DNA of 7,354 bases from Nitrospirota bacterium (GCA_015491705.1 WFVK01000018.1:1-7354), one strand, 5' to 3'. Positions 1 to 6,585 are shown, counted from the stretch's first letter. The notes: a model not told the origin generated them from the letters alone. A program made the numbers and translations.

Positions 1-409
1 CAATGCCATCGGGTCCATTAGGCGGCACGACTGTAAAGTTGGAAGTGTCCAGGACGACATTCGTGCCGTATTCGTCTTCCAGATCGACTGTCCTGACAGG
101 ACCGTTTTCATATCCGTCGGCAGCGTCAGCAAGAGAGCCGTTGTTATCTCCGTCAAAACCCATGGAATAAGTATTGGCATTTCCGTCAAAGGTGATTAAA
201 TACTGGCGGTTTTCCCTGATGGCGATTGTCCTTGCAAGCCTCATGTTCTGAAGTAAATCGCTTGCAGCCCTTTTTACCCTGCTCTTGGCGACGAACTGGC
301 TGTACCGGGGAGCGGCTACAGCGGCAAGGACTGCAATTATCGACATTACGATTATAAGTTCGACGATTGATATGCCTTCTTCTCTTTTCAATATGCCACA
401 TTTAAACAT
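1..409 (-). CDS. GspH/FimT-type prepilin (minor type IV pilin or pseudopilin), 3' end missing
   Basis: The protein is a small inner-membrane prepilin expected to be cleaved and N-methylated by PilD and built into a type IV pilus or type II secretion pseudopilus. From the ATG at 409, residues 7-20 hold the type III prepilin signal LKREEG|ISIVELII: Gly12 before the cut and the diagnostic Glu at mature position 5. A hydrophobic helix follows (about 13-35, ending AAPRY), then the GspH/FimT-like stretch with LLQNMRLARTIAIRENR at about 52-68. The mature protein begins with Ile, where Phe or Met is usual. Residues 86-91 read DGDNNG, a calcium-loop-like motif. The start is uncertain: ATG 409 gives a 12-residue leader, while the in-frame TTG at 391 gives the classic six-residue leader; neither has a good ribosome site. 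The gene runs off the left edge after about 136 codons. Confidence 0.88.
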   Translation of the reverse strand, partial: MFKCGILKREEGISIVELIIVMSIIAVLAAVAAPRYSQFVAKSRVKRAASDLLQNMRLARTIAIRENRQYLITFDGNANTYSMGFDGDNNGSLADAADGYENGPVRTVDLEDEYGTNVVLDTSNFTVVPPNGPDGI

Positions 410-415
410 GTCCGT

Positions 416-444
416 ATTATAAGCAATTTTGATGCTAAAAACAA
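416..444 (-). promoter_or_regulatory. Candidate sigma70 promoter of the prepilin gene
   Basis: On the minus strand TTGTTT (444-439) and a perfect TATAAT (421-416) are separated by 17 bp. Transcription would begin at about 409-411, almost on the ATG at 409. The message would then be nearly leaderless, or translation would start at the in-frame TTG at 391. The same stretch contains a poorer sigma54-like reading, TTAGCAT-N5-TTGCT (438-422): the spacing is right, but AG replaces the conserved GG at -25/-24. Confidence 0.5.
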
Positions 445-487
445 AAATATTGTTTGGAGAGGGGTTGGAGCCGGGCCGGGTATTGGT

Positions 488-527
488 TGTGTAATCTCTT
501 TCACAAAACTATGTAATCTGCTACACA
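488..527. repeat. Two direct repeats at 22-bp phase upstream of the prepilin promoter
   Basis: The exact 8-mer TGTAATCT occurs at 490-497 and 512-519. The similarity extends to 18 bp per copy (488-505 and 510-527, 14 of 18 identical, each ending CACA). The 22-bp period is about two turns of the helix, so both copies face the same side of the DNA. They lie roughly 80-115 bp upstream of the predicted prepilin start site, a usual place for activator sites, and between queH and the prepilin gene. A protein-binding role is inference. Confidence 0.45.
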
Positions 528-532
528 TGCCT

Positions 533-1150
533 TTAATATCCTTTATCCCGTCCCTTTGCTTTTTTCCTGTTTCTTTCCACCCTGCTGAAGATACACCCGC
601 AGTATTTCTGCCTGTAGAGCCCCAGCTCTCTTGACAGGGCCATGGCCTCCCTGAAATACGGCCTGTAGTCCCTGAGGTGGAAAAGCACATTGTGTTTTTC
701 CGCAAGCCGTCTGCCGGTTGCCGCAATCTGCTGAAAATCCTGGTAAGGGCTTATGAGCAGTGTGGTGGAGAATGCTTCAAAACCGTGTTGCCGGGCCTGC
801 CGCGCTGTGTTCTCGAGCCTCAGGCCGTAACACCTCTTGCAGCGTCCGGGAGGATTTAAGTCCTCCCGGATGCTCCATCCGGGGTATTTGTTCAGAATGT
901 CCTGAATATCCTCATCCTGGATATTAAATATCCTGAAATATTCCTGCGGCGAATATTTTTCCGTATGGATTACGTCGAATTTCCACTTTTCCGATAACCG
1001 GTTTAAGGATTCAAGCCGCAAATTATACTCATCATGCGGATGGATGTTCGGATTGTACCAGAACCCTGTAAGGTTATGCCCTTCGGATATTAATATCTTG
1101 AAGGGGTACAGGGCGCAGTTGCCGCAGCATATATGAAGAAGAATTTTCAC
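533..1150 (-). CDS. queH: Epoxyqueuosine reductase QueH
   Basis: QueH (formerly DUF208) reduces epoxyqueuosine to queuosine in the wobble position of GUN-anticodon tRNAs; it replaces the unrelated QueG in many bacteria. The 205 residues show the family signatures: the N-terminal LLHICCGNC with adjacent Cys8-Cys9, FWYNPNIHP at about 30-38, CKRCYGLRLENTA with Cys104 and Cys107, the ISPYQD segment near 133-138, and the late CGC pair Cys184/Cys186. In this family the early CC and the CxxC are expected to hold the iron-sulfur cluster. The start is GTG at 1150: an in-frame stop lies upstream and no other start codon intervenes. Its ribosome site is weak. It follows ruvB by 41 nt on the same strand and probably shares its transcript. 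The C-terminus is lysine- and arginine-rich. Confidence 0.93.
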   Translation of the reverse strand: MKILLHICCGNCALYPFKILISEGHNLTGFWYNPNIHPHDEYNLRLESLNRLSEKWKFDVIHTEKYSPQEYFRIFNIQDEDIQDILNKYPGWSIREDLNPPGRCKRCYGLRLENTARQARQHGFEAFSTTLLISPYQDFQQIAATGRRLAEKHNVLFHLRDYRPYFREAMALSRELGLYRQKYCGCIFSRVERNRKKAKGRDKGY

Positions 1151-1191
1151 CTTTGCTGTTGAAATATCACCCGTGCAATATCACGGCCGGT

Positions 1192-2208
1192 TCAGAACAG
1201 CCCGCTGTCTTTTTTTATCCCGAAATGCTCGTATGCGAGTTTTGTGGCCATCCTGCCCCTGGGGGACCTCTCTATAAACCCCTGCTGCAGGAGATACGGC
1301 TCATACACGTCTTCTATTGTATCCTTTTCTTCACGGATTGAAGAGGCGAGCGTCTCCAGACCCACGGGGCCCCCGCCGTATTTTTCTATTATGGTAAGCA
1401 TGAGTTTCCGGTCCATGTCGTCAAATCCCATTTTATCGACTTCCATTGCCGTGAGGGCCTGTTCCGTTATTTTCATGTCAATTACGCCGTCACCCTTTAC
1501 CTGTGCGAAATCCCTCGTGCGCCTGAGCAGGCGGTTGGCTATCCTCGGCGTGCCCCTTGCCCTTCTGGCAATTTCAGATGCCGCTTCTTCGGTGATCCCG
1601 GTATCGAGTATCCTGGCAGAGCGGAGGATGATCTTCTTCAGGTCGGGAGGCCTGTAGAAATCGAGCCTGCTGATTATCCCGAAGCGGTCCCTCAGGGGCG
1701 ATGTCAGCAGGCCTGTCCTTGTTGTGGCGCCGATGAGTGTAAATCTGGGCAGGTTCAGTTTAAGCGACCTGGCGCTTGGCCCCTGTCCTATGATTATATC
1801 GAGCTGGTAGTCCTCCATCGCGGGATAGAGTATTTCCTCTGCTATCCTTGGAAGCCTGTGTATCTCGTCTATAAAGAGTATGTCCCTGTCGCCGAGATTG
1901 GTCAGGATGGCGGCGAGGTCCCCCGGCCTCTCGAGCACAGGGCCTGATGTTACTTTTATATCAGCTCCTGTCTCAGCGGCGATTATGTGTGCAAGGGTGG
2001 TCTTGCCGAGCCCCGGAGGGCCGCAGAAAAGGACATGATCAAGGGACTCGTTTCTCCCCCTGGCCGCCTGTATGAAGATTTTCAGGTTTTCCCTGACCTT
2101 GTCCTGGCCGATGAAGTCTTCAAATGCCCTCGGCCGGATACTCAGCTCAAAGTTGAGATCATCCGTAACCGGTTCCGGGGTGACGGTTCTTTCAGGGGTG
2201 TCTTTCAT
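1192..2208 (-). CDS. ruvB: Holliday junction branch-migration ATPase RuvB
   Basis: RuvB is the hexameric AAA+ motor that, with RuvA, drives branch migration of Holliday junctions during recombination and replication-fork repair. The protein has 338 residues, normal for the family. It shows [11 protein letters not shown] at 25-35, Walker [10 protein letters not shown] (63-71), Walker B FIDEIH (112-117), the sensor-1 segment GATTR (160-164) and the arginine-finger segment SPLRDRFG with Arg173. [12 protein letters not shown] (219-230) carries the sensor-2 arginine, and the C-terminal winged-helix DNA-binding domain ends in [13 protein letters not shown]. The ATG at 2208 lies 4 nt after the ruvA stop, so the two are translationally linked. 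All catalytic residues expected in the family are present, and nothing suggests decay. Confidence 0.98.
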   Translation of the reverse strand: MKDTPERTVTPEPVTDDLNFELSIRPRAFEDFIGQDKVRENLKIFIQAARGRNESLDHVLFCGPPGLGKTTLAHIIAAETGADIKVTSGPVLERPGDLAAILTNLGDRDILFIDEIHRLPRIAEEILYPAMEDYQLDIIIGQGPSARSLKLNLPRFTLIGATTRTGLLTSPLRDRFGIISRLDFYRPPDLKKIILRSARILDTGITEEAASEIARRARGTPRIANRLLRRTRDFAQVKGDGVIDMKITEQALTAMEVDKMGFDDMDRKLMLTIIEKYGGGPVGLETLASSIREEKDTIEDVYEPYLLQQGFIERSPRGRMATKLAYEHFGIKKDSGLF

Positions 2209-2212
2209 AAAA

Positions 2213-2797
2213 TTAGTCCGTAAGATATTTTAATGCTTCCCTGATAATATCTTCAATGGCCTTTGCCCCGTTTTTCACGGCTGTGTCCACGGCCCTTGCG
2301 GACATCGACTTGTTGTAACCGAGGTTGATCAGCGCCGATACGGCATCCTCAGCCGCCGGGCTTTCCTGATGTGAAGCGGTTGCGCCGGCACCGGCTGAAG
2401 GCAGTTTGCCCTTCAGCTCGAGTACGAGTCTCGAGGCTGTCTTCCTGCCGAGGCCGGGAATGGCGGCAAGCAGGGATACGTCCTCATTGTGCACTGCTTC
2501 AGTAAATCTCTGTACGGACATCCCGGAAAGGATTGCGAGGCCGAGTTTGGGACCCACACCGCTGATACCCATGAGGGTGGTGAAGACTTTTCGTTCTTCT
2601 TCTGTAAGAAACCCGAAGAGCTGAAGAGCGTCTTCCCTGACATGGGTGTATGTATGCAGGTATACCGCTTCGCCGGCATCCGGGATATCACCGAGGCTTG
2701 ATAACGGAATGGACACGTGGTAGCCGACACCGCTTACATCCACGATTATCCCCTCCGGTTTTTTGCTCAGGACGGTGCCTTTAAGAGAAGCTATCAA
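2213..2797 (-). CDS. ruvA: Holliday junction DNA-binding protein RuvA
   Basis: RuvA forms tetramers that hold the four-way junction in a square-planar shape and load RuvB on opposite arms. The 194 residues carry the three family domains. An OB fold lies at 1-62 ([15 protein letters not shown]). Two helix-hairpin-helix motifs follow, around [16 protein letters not shown] (75-90) and [16 protein letters not shown] (110-125). After a flexible Ala/Ser/Gly-rich linker (about 133-150) comes the C-terminal domain III ([11 protein letters not shown] onward), which contacts RuvB. The start is TTG at 2797, chosen because GGAGG lies six bases upstream and the predicted N-terminus is canonical. The gene almost touches ruvB but is separated from ruvC by an unusual 322-nt spacer. 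Confidence 0.97.
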   Translation of the reverse strand: MIASLKGTVLSKKPEGIIVDVSGVGYHVSIPLSSLGDIPDAGEAVYLHTYTHVREDALQLFGFLTEEERKVFTTLMGISGVGPKLGLAILSGMSVQRFTEAVHNEDVSLLAAIPGLGRKTASRLVLELKGKLPSAGAGATASHQESPAAEDAVSALINLGYNKSMSARAVDTAVKNGAKAIEDIIREALKYLTD

Positions 2798-2810
2798 GTC
2801 TTTCCTCCGG
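2798..2810 (-). promoter_or_regulatory. Strong Shine-Dalgarno that fixes the ruvA TTG start
   Basis: The minus strand reads CCGGAGGAAAGAC directly before TTG 2797; the GGAGG core is at 2808-2804 with a six-base spacer. This is the best ribosome site among the recombination genes here. It supports TTG as the true start and independent translation of ruvA after the long spacer. Confidence 0.8.
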
Positions 2811-2887
2811 TTTATCTTCAGAATACGATATCGGATATTTTACCTTACAGCGGTATAAAAATATCAATTGCAGACAGCGAAGGTTTT

Positions 2888-3127
2888 ATGTAAACCTTAA
2901 CGTTGCATAAACCGGCTGGAGAGCCCGCCGTAAAACCTTTATAAAGCGATGGGATGTTGGAAATACGTCTCTGTTGCAGGAAGTAACGGGGAGTGAAATT
3001 GCAAAAGAGGTTAATATGCGTGCTGAATATTTCCTCAGGGAATCGCAGATAAAGCTTTTCCGCCGGGCTCTCCGGCATGAGGGCGATGGTGTTAATGCAA
3101 CTGTAAGGTAAATGTAAGGTTAACGTT
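2888..3127. repeat. Long imperfect inverted repeat in the ruvC-ruvA spacer (MITE-like or structured RNA)
   Basis: The 322-nt spacer between ruvC and ruvA holds nested complementary segments. 2894-2913 pairs with about 3089-3108 (GCATAAAC against GTTAATGC and flanks). 2918-2950 pairs with 3042-3073, the strongest arm, with about 27 of 33 positions identical after reverse complementing, including GGAGAGCCCG and CTTTAT. 2954-2966 pairs with about 3026-3037. 2969-2978 pairs with 3000-3009, leaving an apical loop of about 21 nt. A near-direct repeat, ATGTAA-n2/3-TTAACGTT, flanks it at 2888-2904 and 3112-3127; the right copy spans the ruvC stop. TACCTTACAG at 2841-2850 is also the exact reverse complement of 3101-3110. 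No transposase is present. A decayed miniature inverted-repeat element or an inverted duplication fits best. The short open frames inside are probably by-products of the palindrome. Confidence 0.6.
3102..3123 (+). repeat. 11-bp tandem repeat over the ruvC stop codon
   Basis: TGTAAGGTAAA (3102-3112) is followed at once by TGTAAGGTTAA (3113-3123), 10 of 11 identical. The second unit contains the ruvC stop codon (TAA on the minus strand, 3122-3120). It forms the outer right edge of the palindromic element. Confidence 0.6.
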
Positions 3128-3626
3128 TATTAAATGTTGAAGAGTTGATGTGGCATATGCAGAGGGCGAGCGCATCCGTGCTGTCTTCGCTTAAGGATGA
3201 ATCCGGAGCGTTCAGATCCAGGATAATCTTCACCATTTCCTGGACCTGTCTCTTTTCAGCCCTCCCGTACCCTGTAAGCGCCATCTTCAGTTCCGTTGAG
3301 TTGTACTCGGAGACCGGAATATTATTTTCAGCGGCCAGGAGCAGCACAACGCCCCTTGCGGATCCCAGGGCAAAGGCGGAGCGTATGCTTTTATGGTAAA
3401 AAATCTTTTCAAGGCACAGGTGAGAGGGCCTGTACTGTTCGGTAATGGATTTGAGGGAATCGTAGAGCGTCTTCAGCCGCTCCGGCAGGGGTTTTTTCTT
3501 GTGCAGCTTTATATCGCCGGAAACGATGTGCACGGGATTTCCCGCTGAACCGCCCCCGCGCCTCCGCGTCTCCACAATGCCGTATCCGCAGCATACGGTG
3601 CCGGGGTCAATGCCGATTATACGCAT
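3120..3626 (-). CDS. ruvC: Holliday junction resolvase RuvC
   Basis: RuvC is the dimeric RNase H-fold endonuclease that nicks two opposed strands of the Holliday junction after RuvAB branch migration. The 168 residues begin with the hallmark MRIIGIDPGT, where Asp7 is the first metal ligand. CLEKIF supplies Glu73, and the C-terminal EDSTDALALC supplies Asp148 and Asp151, completing the four-acid active site. GYGRAEKRQVQ (109-119) carries the conserved basic patch. A glycine/arginine-rich insertion, RRRGGGSAGN (21-30), lengthens the N-terminal region compared with E. coli RuvC. The ATG at 3626 is fixed by the canonical N-terminus; its ribosome site is weak. It starts 30 nt after yebC on the same strand, so the two are probably co-transcribed. 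Confidence 0.97.
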   Translation of the reverse strand: MRIIGIDPGTVCCGYGIVETRRRGGGSAGNPVHIVSGDIKLHKKKPLPERLKTLYDSLKSITEQYRPSHLCLEKIFYHKSIRSAFALGSARGVVLLLAAENNIPVSEYNSTELKMALTGYGRAEKRQVQEMVKIILDLNAPDSSLSEDSTDALALCICHINSSTFNKR

Positions 3627-3656
3627 AGATACCAGCCTGCGGGCGATCCCCTTTCA

Positions 3657-4406
3657 TCAGCTTTCTGCCATTATTTCATCCGGGATATCGAAATTTGCAT
3701 ACACGTTCTGAACATCGTCGTGGTCTTCGAGGGCCTCCATAAGTTTCAGCATTTTTTCGGCATCGCGTGCTTCAAGCTTCACGTAACTCCGGGGGATCAT
3801 GGTTATTTCGGCAAGGGTCAGAAGAATATTTTTTTGCTCGAGGAATTCCTTGACCCTGTTGAATTCACCGGGTGCTGTTATGATCTCGTGGTTTTCTTCG
3901 CCGGGGTCGCTCCTGAAGTCCTCTGCACCTGCATCCAGGGCGAGGGACATGAGTTCATCCTCGCCGATGACTTTTTTGTCGACAAGAATATAGCCCTTTT
4001 TATCGAACATCCACGCAACGCATCCTGCTTCGCCCATATTACCGTTGTGCCTGGCCATGATGTGCCTGATCTCGCCTACGGTCCTGTTTTTGTTGTCGGT
4101 CAGGACCTCGATCATGACCGCGACACCGCCGGGGCCGTAGCCTTCATAGACTGTTTCCTCATAATTTGTGCCGGGAAGCTCGCCGGTGCCTTTCATTATC
4201 GCCCTTCTGATATTGTCGGAGGGCATGTTGACTCCCTTGGCCTTTTCAACGGCAAGCCTTAATCTGGGGTTCATATCCGGGTTGCCGCCGCCCATCCTCG
4301 CGGCGACACTTATCTCCTTTGAGAGTTTTGAGAATATCTTGCCTTTCTTTGCGTCAACAACGGCTTTCTTGTGCTTGATTCCAGCCCATTTTGAATGTCC
4401 GGACAT
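3657..4406 (-). CDS. yebC: YebC/TACO1-family translation factor (formerly putative transcriptional regulator)
   Basis: YebC/PmpR/TACO1 proteins are three-domain cytoplasmic proteins long annotated as transcriptional regulators; more recent work ties the family to relief of ribosome stalling. The 249-residue length is typical. The N-terminus [28 protein letters not shown] is the family signature, here at 1-28, followed by [21 protein letters not shown] at about 46-66. [23 protein letters not shown] (87-109) and the segment around [11 protein letters not shown] (128-138) also match. The canonical N-terminus fixes ATG 4406 although AGG lies about 15 bases upstream, further than usual. It heads the yebC-ruvC-ruvA-ruvB set, behind its own predicted promoter and long leader. 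Confidence 0.97.
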   Translation of the reverse strand: MSGHSKWAGIKHKKAVVDAKKGKIFSKLSKEISVAARMGGGNPDMNPRLRLAVEKAKGVNMPSDNIRRAIMKGTGELPGTNYEETVYEGYGPGGVAVMIEVLTDNKNRTVGEIRHIMARHNGNMGEAGCVAWMFDKKGYILVDKKVIGEDELMSLALDAGAEDFRSDPGEENHEIITAPGEFNRVKEFLEQKNILLTLAEITMIPRSYVKLEARDAEKMLKLMEALEDHDDVQNVYANFDIPDEIMAES

Positions 4407-4448
4407 GGTTTGCTGATATTACCTTTCTTTTGAGATTGTCATTCCCCC

Positions 4449-4565
4449 CCTGCCGTGACATAGAGATGCTGGCACCGGGGCGGGGGAGGCCGGGAGTTTT
4501 TACGGCAGGCTCTTCCCGCCCGTCTATGCAACACCGGGGTTATGCAGCGTCAGGCAGGATGCCTG
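4449..4565 (-). promoter_or_regulatory. Dyad-rich 5' leader region of yebC
   Basis: The 255-nt gap between the helicase and yebC has no credible gene. It contains a perfect 8-bp long-range pair (CCTGCCGT 4449-4456 with ACGGCAGG 4502-4509), an imperfect dyad at 4527-4546 (TGCA at both ends) and a perfect 6-bp hairpin CAGGCA-GGA-TGCCTG (4551-4565). On the minus strand a run of seven G follows the long-range pair on the yebC side. If the promoter at 4616-4645 is used, these elements fall in a leader of about 200 nt. I match it to no known riboswitch, 4.5S or 6S RNA. Confidence 0.3.
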
Positions 4566-4615
4566 TATTGTTAATATGGGTCGTTAATGCAGGTTTCCGG
4601 CCTGATCGTGCAGTA

Positions 4616-4645
4616 ATTATAAGCAATATGCCGGCTGAAAGGCAA
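4616..4645 (-). promoter_or_regulatory. Candidate sigma70 promoter for the yebC-ruv operon
   Basis: On the minus strand TTGCCT (4645-4640) and TATAAT (4621-4616) are 18 bp apart. The -10 region lies in ATTGCTTATAAT, the same 12-mer found at the prepilin promoter (427-416). Transcription would start near 4609 and run about 200 nt before the yebC ATG. The -35 box overlaps the hairpin that follows the helicase gene. Confidence 0.45.
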
Positions 4646-4663
4646 TAAAACCATCTTTGCCTT
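4639..4663 (-). terminator. Weak hairpin at the helicase stop codon
   Basis: AAGGCAA and TTGCCTT (4639-4645 and 4657-4663) form a perfect 7-bp stem with an 11-base loop, overlapping the helicase stop codon (4664-4662). The minus strand continues TTTCAGCC with no real U-tract and the stem is only moderately GC-rich, so it is at best a weak terminator. Confidence 0.3.
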
Positions 4664-5918
4664 AATGCTGCTTTCGTGCCGGCGTTTTTCTCCTGCTGCG
4701 TTTTTTCTGCCCTTTTGCAAAGCCTTTCTCACCGGCACTCTTTTTCCGGATGCGCCGCGGCCTCTTCCGGTATCCGGTGACGATCATCTCAGCGGTCACC
4801 GGCATGACCTGGATCTTCTGCCTGATATATTCCTCTATATCGGCAAGTGAATGGACATATTCCTCGCAGGCGAGGCTTATGGCCCTGCCGCGGGCGCCTG
4901 CCCTCGCTGTCCTGCCGATCCTGTGCACATAGTCCTCGGGGTCCTGTGGGAGATCATAGTTGATCACATGTGTAACACCGTCGATATGCAGTCCCCTGCT
5001 GGCCACGTCCGTCGCCACAAGGATCGGGAGGGAACCCTCCCTGAACCGCGAAAGCACCTTCATTCTCTTTCTCTGAGGGATGTCACCGGTGATGGCGGCG
5101 GTTGCGATATCATTGGCGTTCAGTAACGCCGCAAGCCGTTCGACCGCGGCCCTGGTATTGCAGAATATCAGGTAGCGGCCGTCCGGTTCACGCCCCAATA
5201 TCCAGAGGAGAAGGCCTGCTTTCTCGGATTTGCCCACGTGATAGATTTCCTGCTCGACCTCTTCCACCGTGATCTTCTCAGGCGTGACGGTAAACTGCTC
5301 CGGCATATTCATGTATTCATAGCAGAGTTCGAGCACCCGGTTGGACAGGGTGGCTGAAAACAGCATGGACTGGCGCCTGTTGTATGGAGACATTCTCCTG
5401 AGCAGGAATCGGAGGTCCCTGATGAAACCCATATCAAAGAGACGGTCTGCCTCGTCAATAACGAGAAACTGGGTCTTCCTCAGGCTGTAGACCCTTTGCC
5501 TGAGGTAATCAATGAGCCGGCCCGGGGTGCCTATGAGCATGTCGACTTTTTTGCCGATCTCCCCGCGTTGCTTGAGATAATCCACGCCCCCGAACACGGG
5601 GACTATCCTGAAGCCCGCCGGTTCACCGAGGAGTTTTGCCTCTGCATGTATCTGCACCACGAGTTCCCGCGTAGGCGCGATTATGAGTGCGCGGGGAGAG
5701 CGTCCCCGCGACGGAGGATGCACCGCCAGCATACGCGAAAATACGGCGATCAGGAATGCCGCGGTCTTGCCGGTGCCTGTCTGTGCCTGGGCGGCGATGT
5801 CCTTGCCGCGCAGCGCGGCGGGCAGGGTCAGGGCCTGCACGGGGGTGCATTCGGCGAACCCTGCCGCCCTGATTCCTTCGATAACCTTTCCGGGGACGGG
5901 CAGTTCTTCAAATCTCAC
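4662..5918 (-). CDS. rhlB: DEAD-box ATP-dependent RNA helicase, RhlB-like
   Basis: This ATP-driven RNA helicase is expected to unwind short duplexes in mRNA decay or ribosome assembly. The 418 residues carry every core motif: Q motif (FAECTPVQ, Gln28), motif I AQTGTGKT (45-52), Ia PTREL (82-86), Ib TPGR (131-134), II DEAD (155-158), III SAT (188-190), V ATDVASRG (302-309) and VI HRIGRTARAG (332-341). RhlB-like features include the TPVQALTLP segment, VVQIHAEA after PTREL, MLFSATLSNRV, and SLACEEY after motif VI. The last 35 residues are strongly basic (RKRPRRIRKK onward), a probable RNA-binding tail. The start is GTG 5918: a stop lies two codons upstream in frame, and no Shine-Dalgarno is visible. 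It lies 49 nt after the toxin gene but may have its own promoter. RhlE or another subfamily cannot be excluded. Confidence 0.9.
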   Translation of the reverse strand: MRFEELPVPGKVIEGIRAAGFAECTPVQALTLPAALRGKDIAAQAQTGTGKTAAFLIAVFSRMLAVHPPSRGRSPRALIIAPTRELVVQIHAEAKLLGEPAGFRIVPVFGGVDYLKQRGEIGKKVDMLIGTPGRLIDYLRQRVYSLRKTQFLVIDEADRLFDMGFIRDLRFLLRRMSPYNRRQSMLFSATLSNRVLELCYEYMNMPEQFTVTPEKITVEEVEQEIYHVGKSEKAGLLLWILGREPDGRYLIFCNTRAAVERLAALLNANDIATAAITGDIPQRKRMKVLSRFREGSLPILVATDVASRGLHIDGVTHVINYDLPQDPEDYVHRIGRTARAGARGRAISLACEEYVHSLADIEEYIRQKIQVMPVTAEMIVTGYRKRPRRIRKKSAGEKGFAKGQKKRSRRKTPARKQH

Positions 5919-5967
5919 GTCTTATACTATACATCAAGAGTGCTTAAACTATAAAGAATCACCCGGA

Positions 5968-6330
5968 TTATTGTTTAACCCTGATTCTATGAACCTCCAC
6001 TATGAATAACTTCCCTTTATAGTGACTCATTTTACGATTGGCAAATAAGTAATTTTTCAATCTTTCCATAAGTGGAGGAATGATTTCAGGATGATTTCTA
6101 ACTTGTAAAGCGATAATACCCTTGTATTTTGCGGGTGGATAAGTAACAATGTCGGCAAAGTCTCCGTTCAAAGAAATCAGAACGCAATTAAGTTCCTGAG
6201 CTTTTGCTATTGCAAGCGGATCGGATGAATCCGGGGGGATATAATCTTTTAAGCGTAAAACTTCGTGTCCTGCATTTTGAAGAGACTTGACTACGAACAT
6301 GGGAATGCACTGGTCAGCAAAAAACCTCAT
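5968..6330 (-). CDS. DUF5615 PIN-like toxin of a type II toxin-antitoxin pair
   Basis: Small PIN-like (Mut7-C-related) proteins of this family are predicted metal-dependent ribonucleases paired with DUF433 antitoxins. The 120 residues open with MRFFADQCIP, placing the first acidic residue at Asp6. The middle GHEVLRLKDYIPPDSSDPLAI supplies Asp34 and Asp37. VLISLNGDF (50-58) is the segment where relatives usually have a D-x-D-F; here the first Asp is Asn55 and Asp57 is kept. HPEIIPPLMERL (80-91) and the C-terminal strand follow. The start codon overlaps the antitoxin stop by four bases (ATGA), showing translational coupling. The pair is visibly AT-richer than the flanking helicase gene, as expected for a mobile accessory module. 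RNase activity is inferred from the family. Confidence 0.85.
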   Translation of the reverse strand: MRFFADQCIPMFVVKSLQNAGHEVLRLKDYIPPDSSDPLAIAKAQELNCVLISLNGDFADIVTYPPAKYKGIIALQVRNHPEIIPPLMERLKNYLFANRKMSHYKGKLFIVEVHRIRVKQ

Positions 6331-6554
6331 GCCGTTGCTACTTCAAACTCTGATAACTCACGTGCATAATCCAAACAAGCAGCAATTTGTTCTTTAGTAA
6401 TATCCGGGAACTCCTCTATTATTTCATCAAAAGTGCTGCCATTGGCTAAATAACCAAGTATAAGGCTAACAGGAATCCTTGTTCCCTTTATGCGTGGCTT
6501 GCCATGAAGCACATCCATGGTGCTCACTATATGGTCTTTCCATTTTACCTGCAT
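6327..6554 (-). CDS. DUF433 antitoxin partner (VapB-like)
   Basis: DUF433 proteins are short antitoxins with a helix-turn-helix-like fold that neutralise DUF5615 toxins and often repress their own promoter. The 75 residues contain the family signature VLHGKPRIKGTRIPVSLILGYLANGSTFDEIIEEFPDITKEQI, spread over about 15-57, with the GTRIPV core at 24-29. A strong AAGGAGG at 6566-6560 ends five bases before ATG 6554 and fixes the start. The toxin follows with a 4-bp overlap. An extended -10 promoter (6576-6584) lies just upstream, giving a very short leader. Confidence 0.9.
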   Translation of the reverse strand: MQVKWKDHIVSTMDVLHGKPRIKGTRIPVSLILGYLANGSTFDEIIEEFPDITKEQIAACLDYARELSEFEVATA

Positions 6555-6559
6555 AATAT

Positions 6560-6584
6560 CCTCCTTCAGTAATTTATTATATCA
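6560..6584 (-). promoter_or_regulatory. Extended -10 promoter and strong RBS of the toxin-antitoxin pair
   Basis: The minus strand has TG-A-TATAAT (TG at 6584-6583, TATAAT 6581-6576), a typical extended -10, without a good -35 box. Transcription would start near 6569, and AAGGAGG follows at 6566-6560. The first codon of the divergent CxxC mini-protein (6586) overlaps the upstream edge of this promoter. Confidence 0.6.
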
Positions 6585-6585
6585 A

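Noticed and set aside
422..438. Sigma54 promoter for the prepilin
   Set aside because: Spacing is right (N10 between the two doublets), but the conserved GG at -24 is AG, and a good sigma70 promoter overlaps it. Kept only as an alternative.
2845..3078. 77-codon minus-strand open frame in the ruvC-ruvA spacer
   Set aside because: It lies within the palindromic element, matches no family I recognise and has no clear ribosome site; the openness probably comes from the repeat.
2911..3111. Plus-strand open stretch of 66 codons, with a possible 31-residue peptide from ATG 3016 behind AGAGG
   Set aside because: The peptide looks protein-like and has a fair ribosome site, but it sits on the inverted repeat, has no recognised homology and runs against the operon. 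It could be a decayed gene fragment.
3720..4262. 180-codon plus-strand open frame
   Set aside because: It is the antisense of yebC, whose family signatures are unmistakable.
4407..4661. tRNA, 4.5S RNA or 6S RNA in the helicase-yebC gap
   Set aside because: No cloverleaf, no conserved 4.5S apical GGAAG loop context and no 6S-like long bubble is visible.
5496..5954. Plus-strand open frames opposite the helicase
   Set aside because: They are antisense to conserved DEAD-box motifs in a GC-rich gene; no ribosome site or family match.
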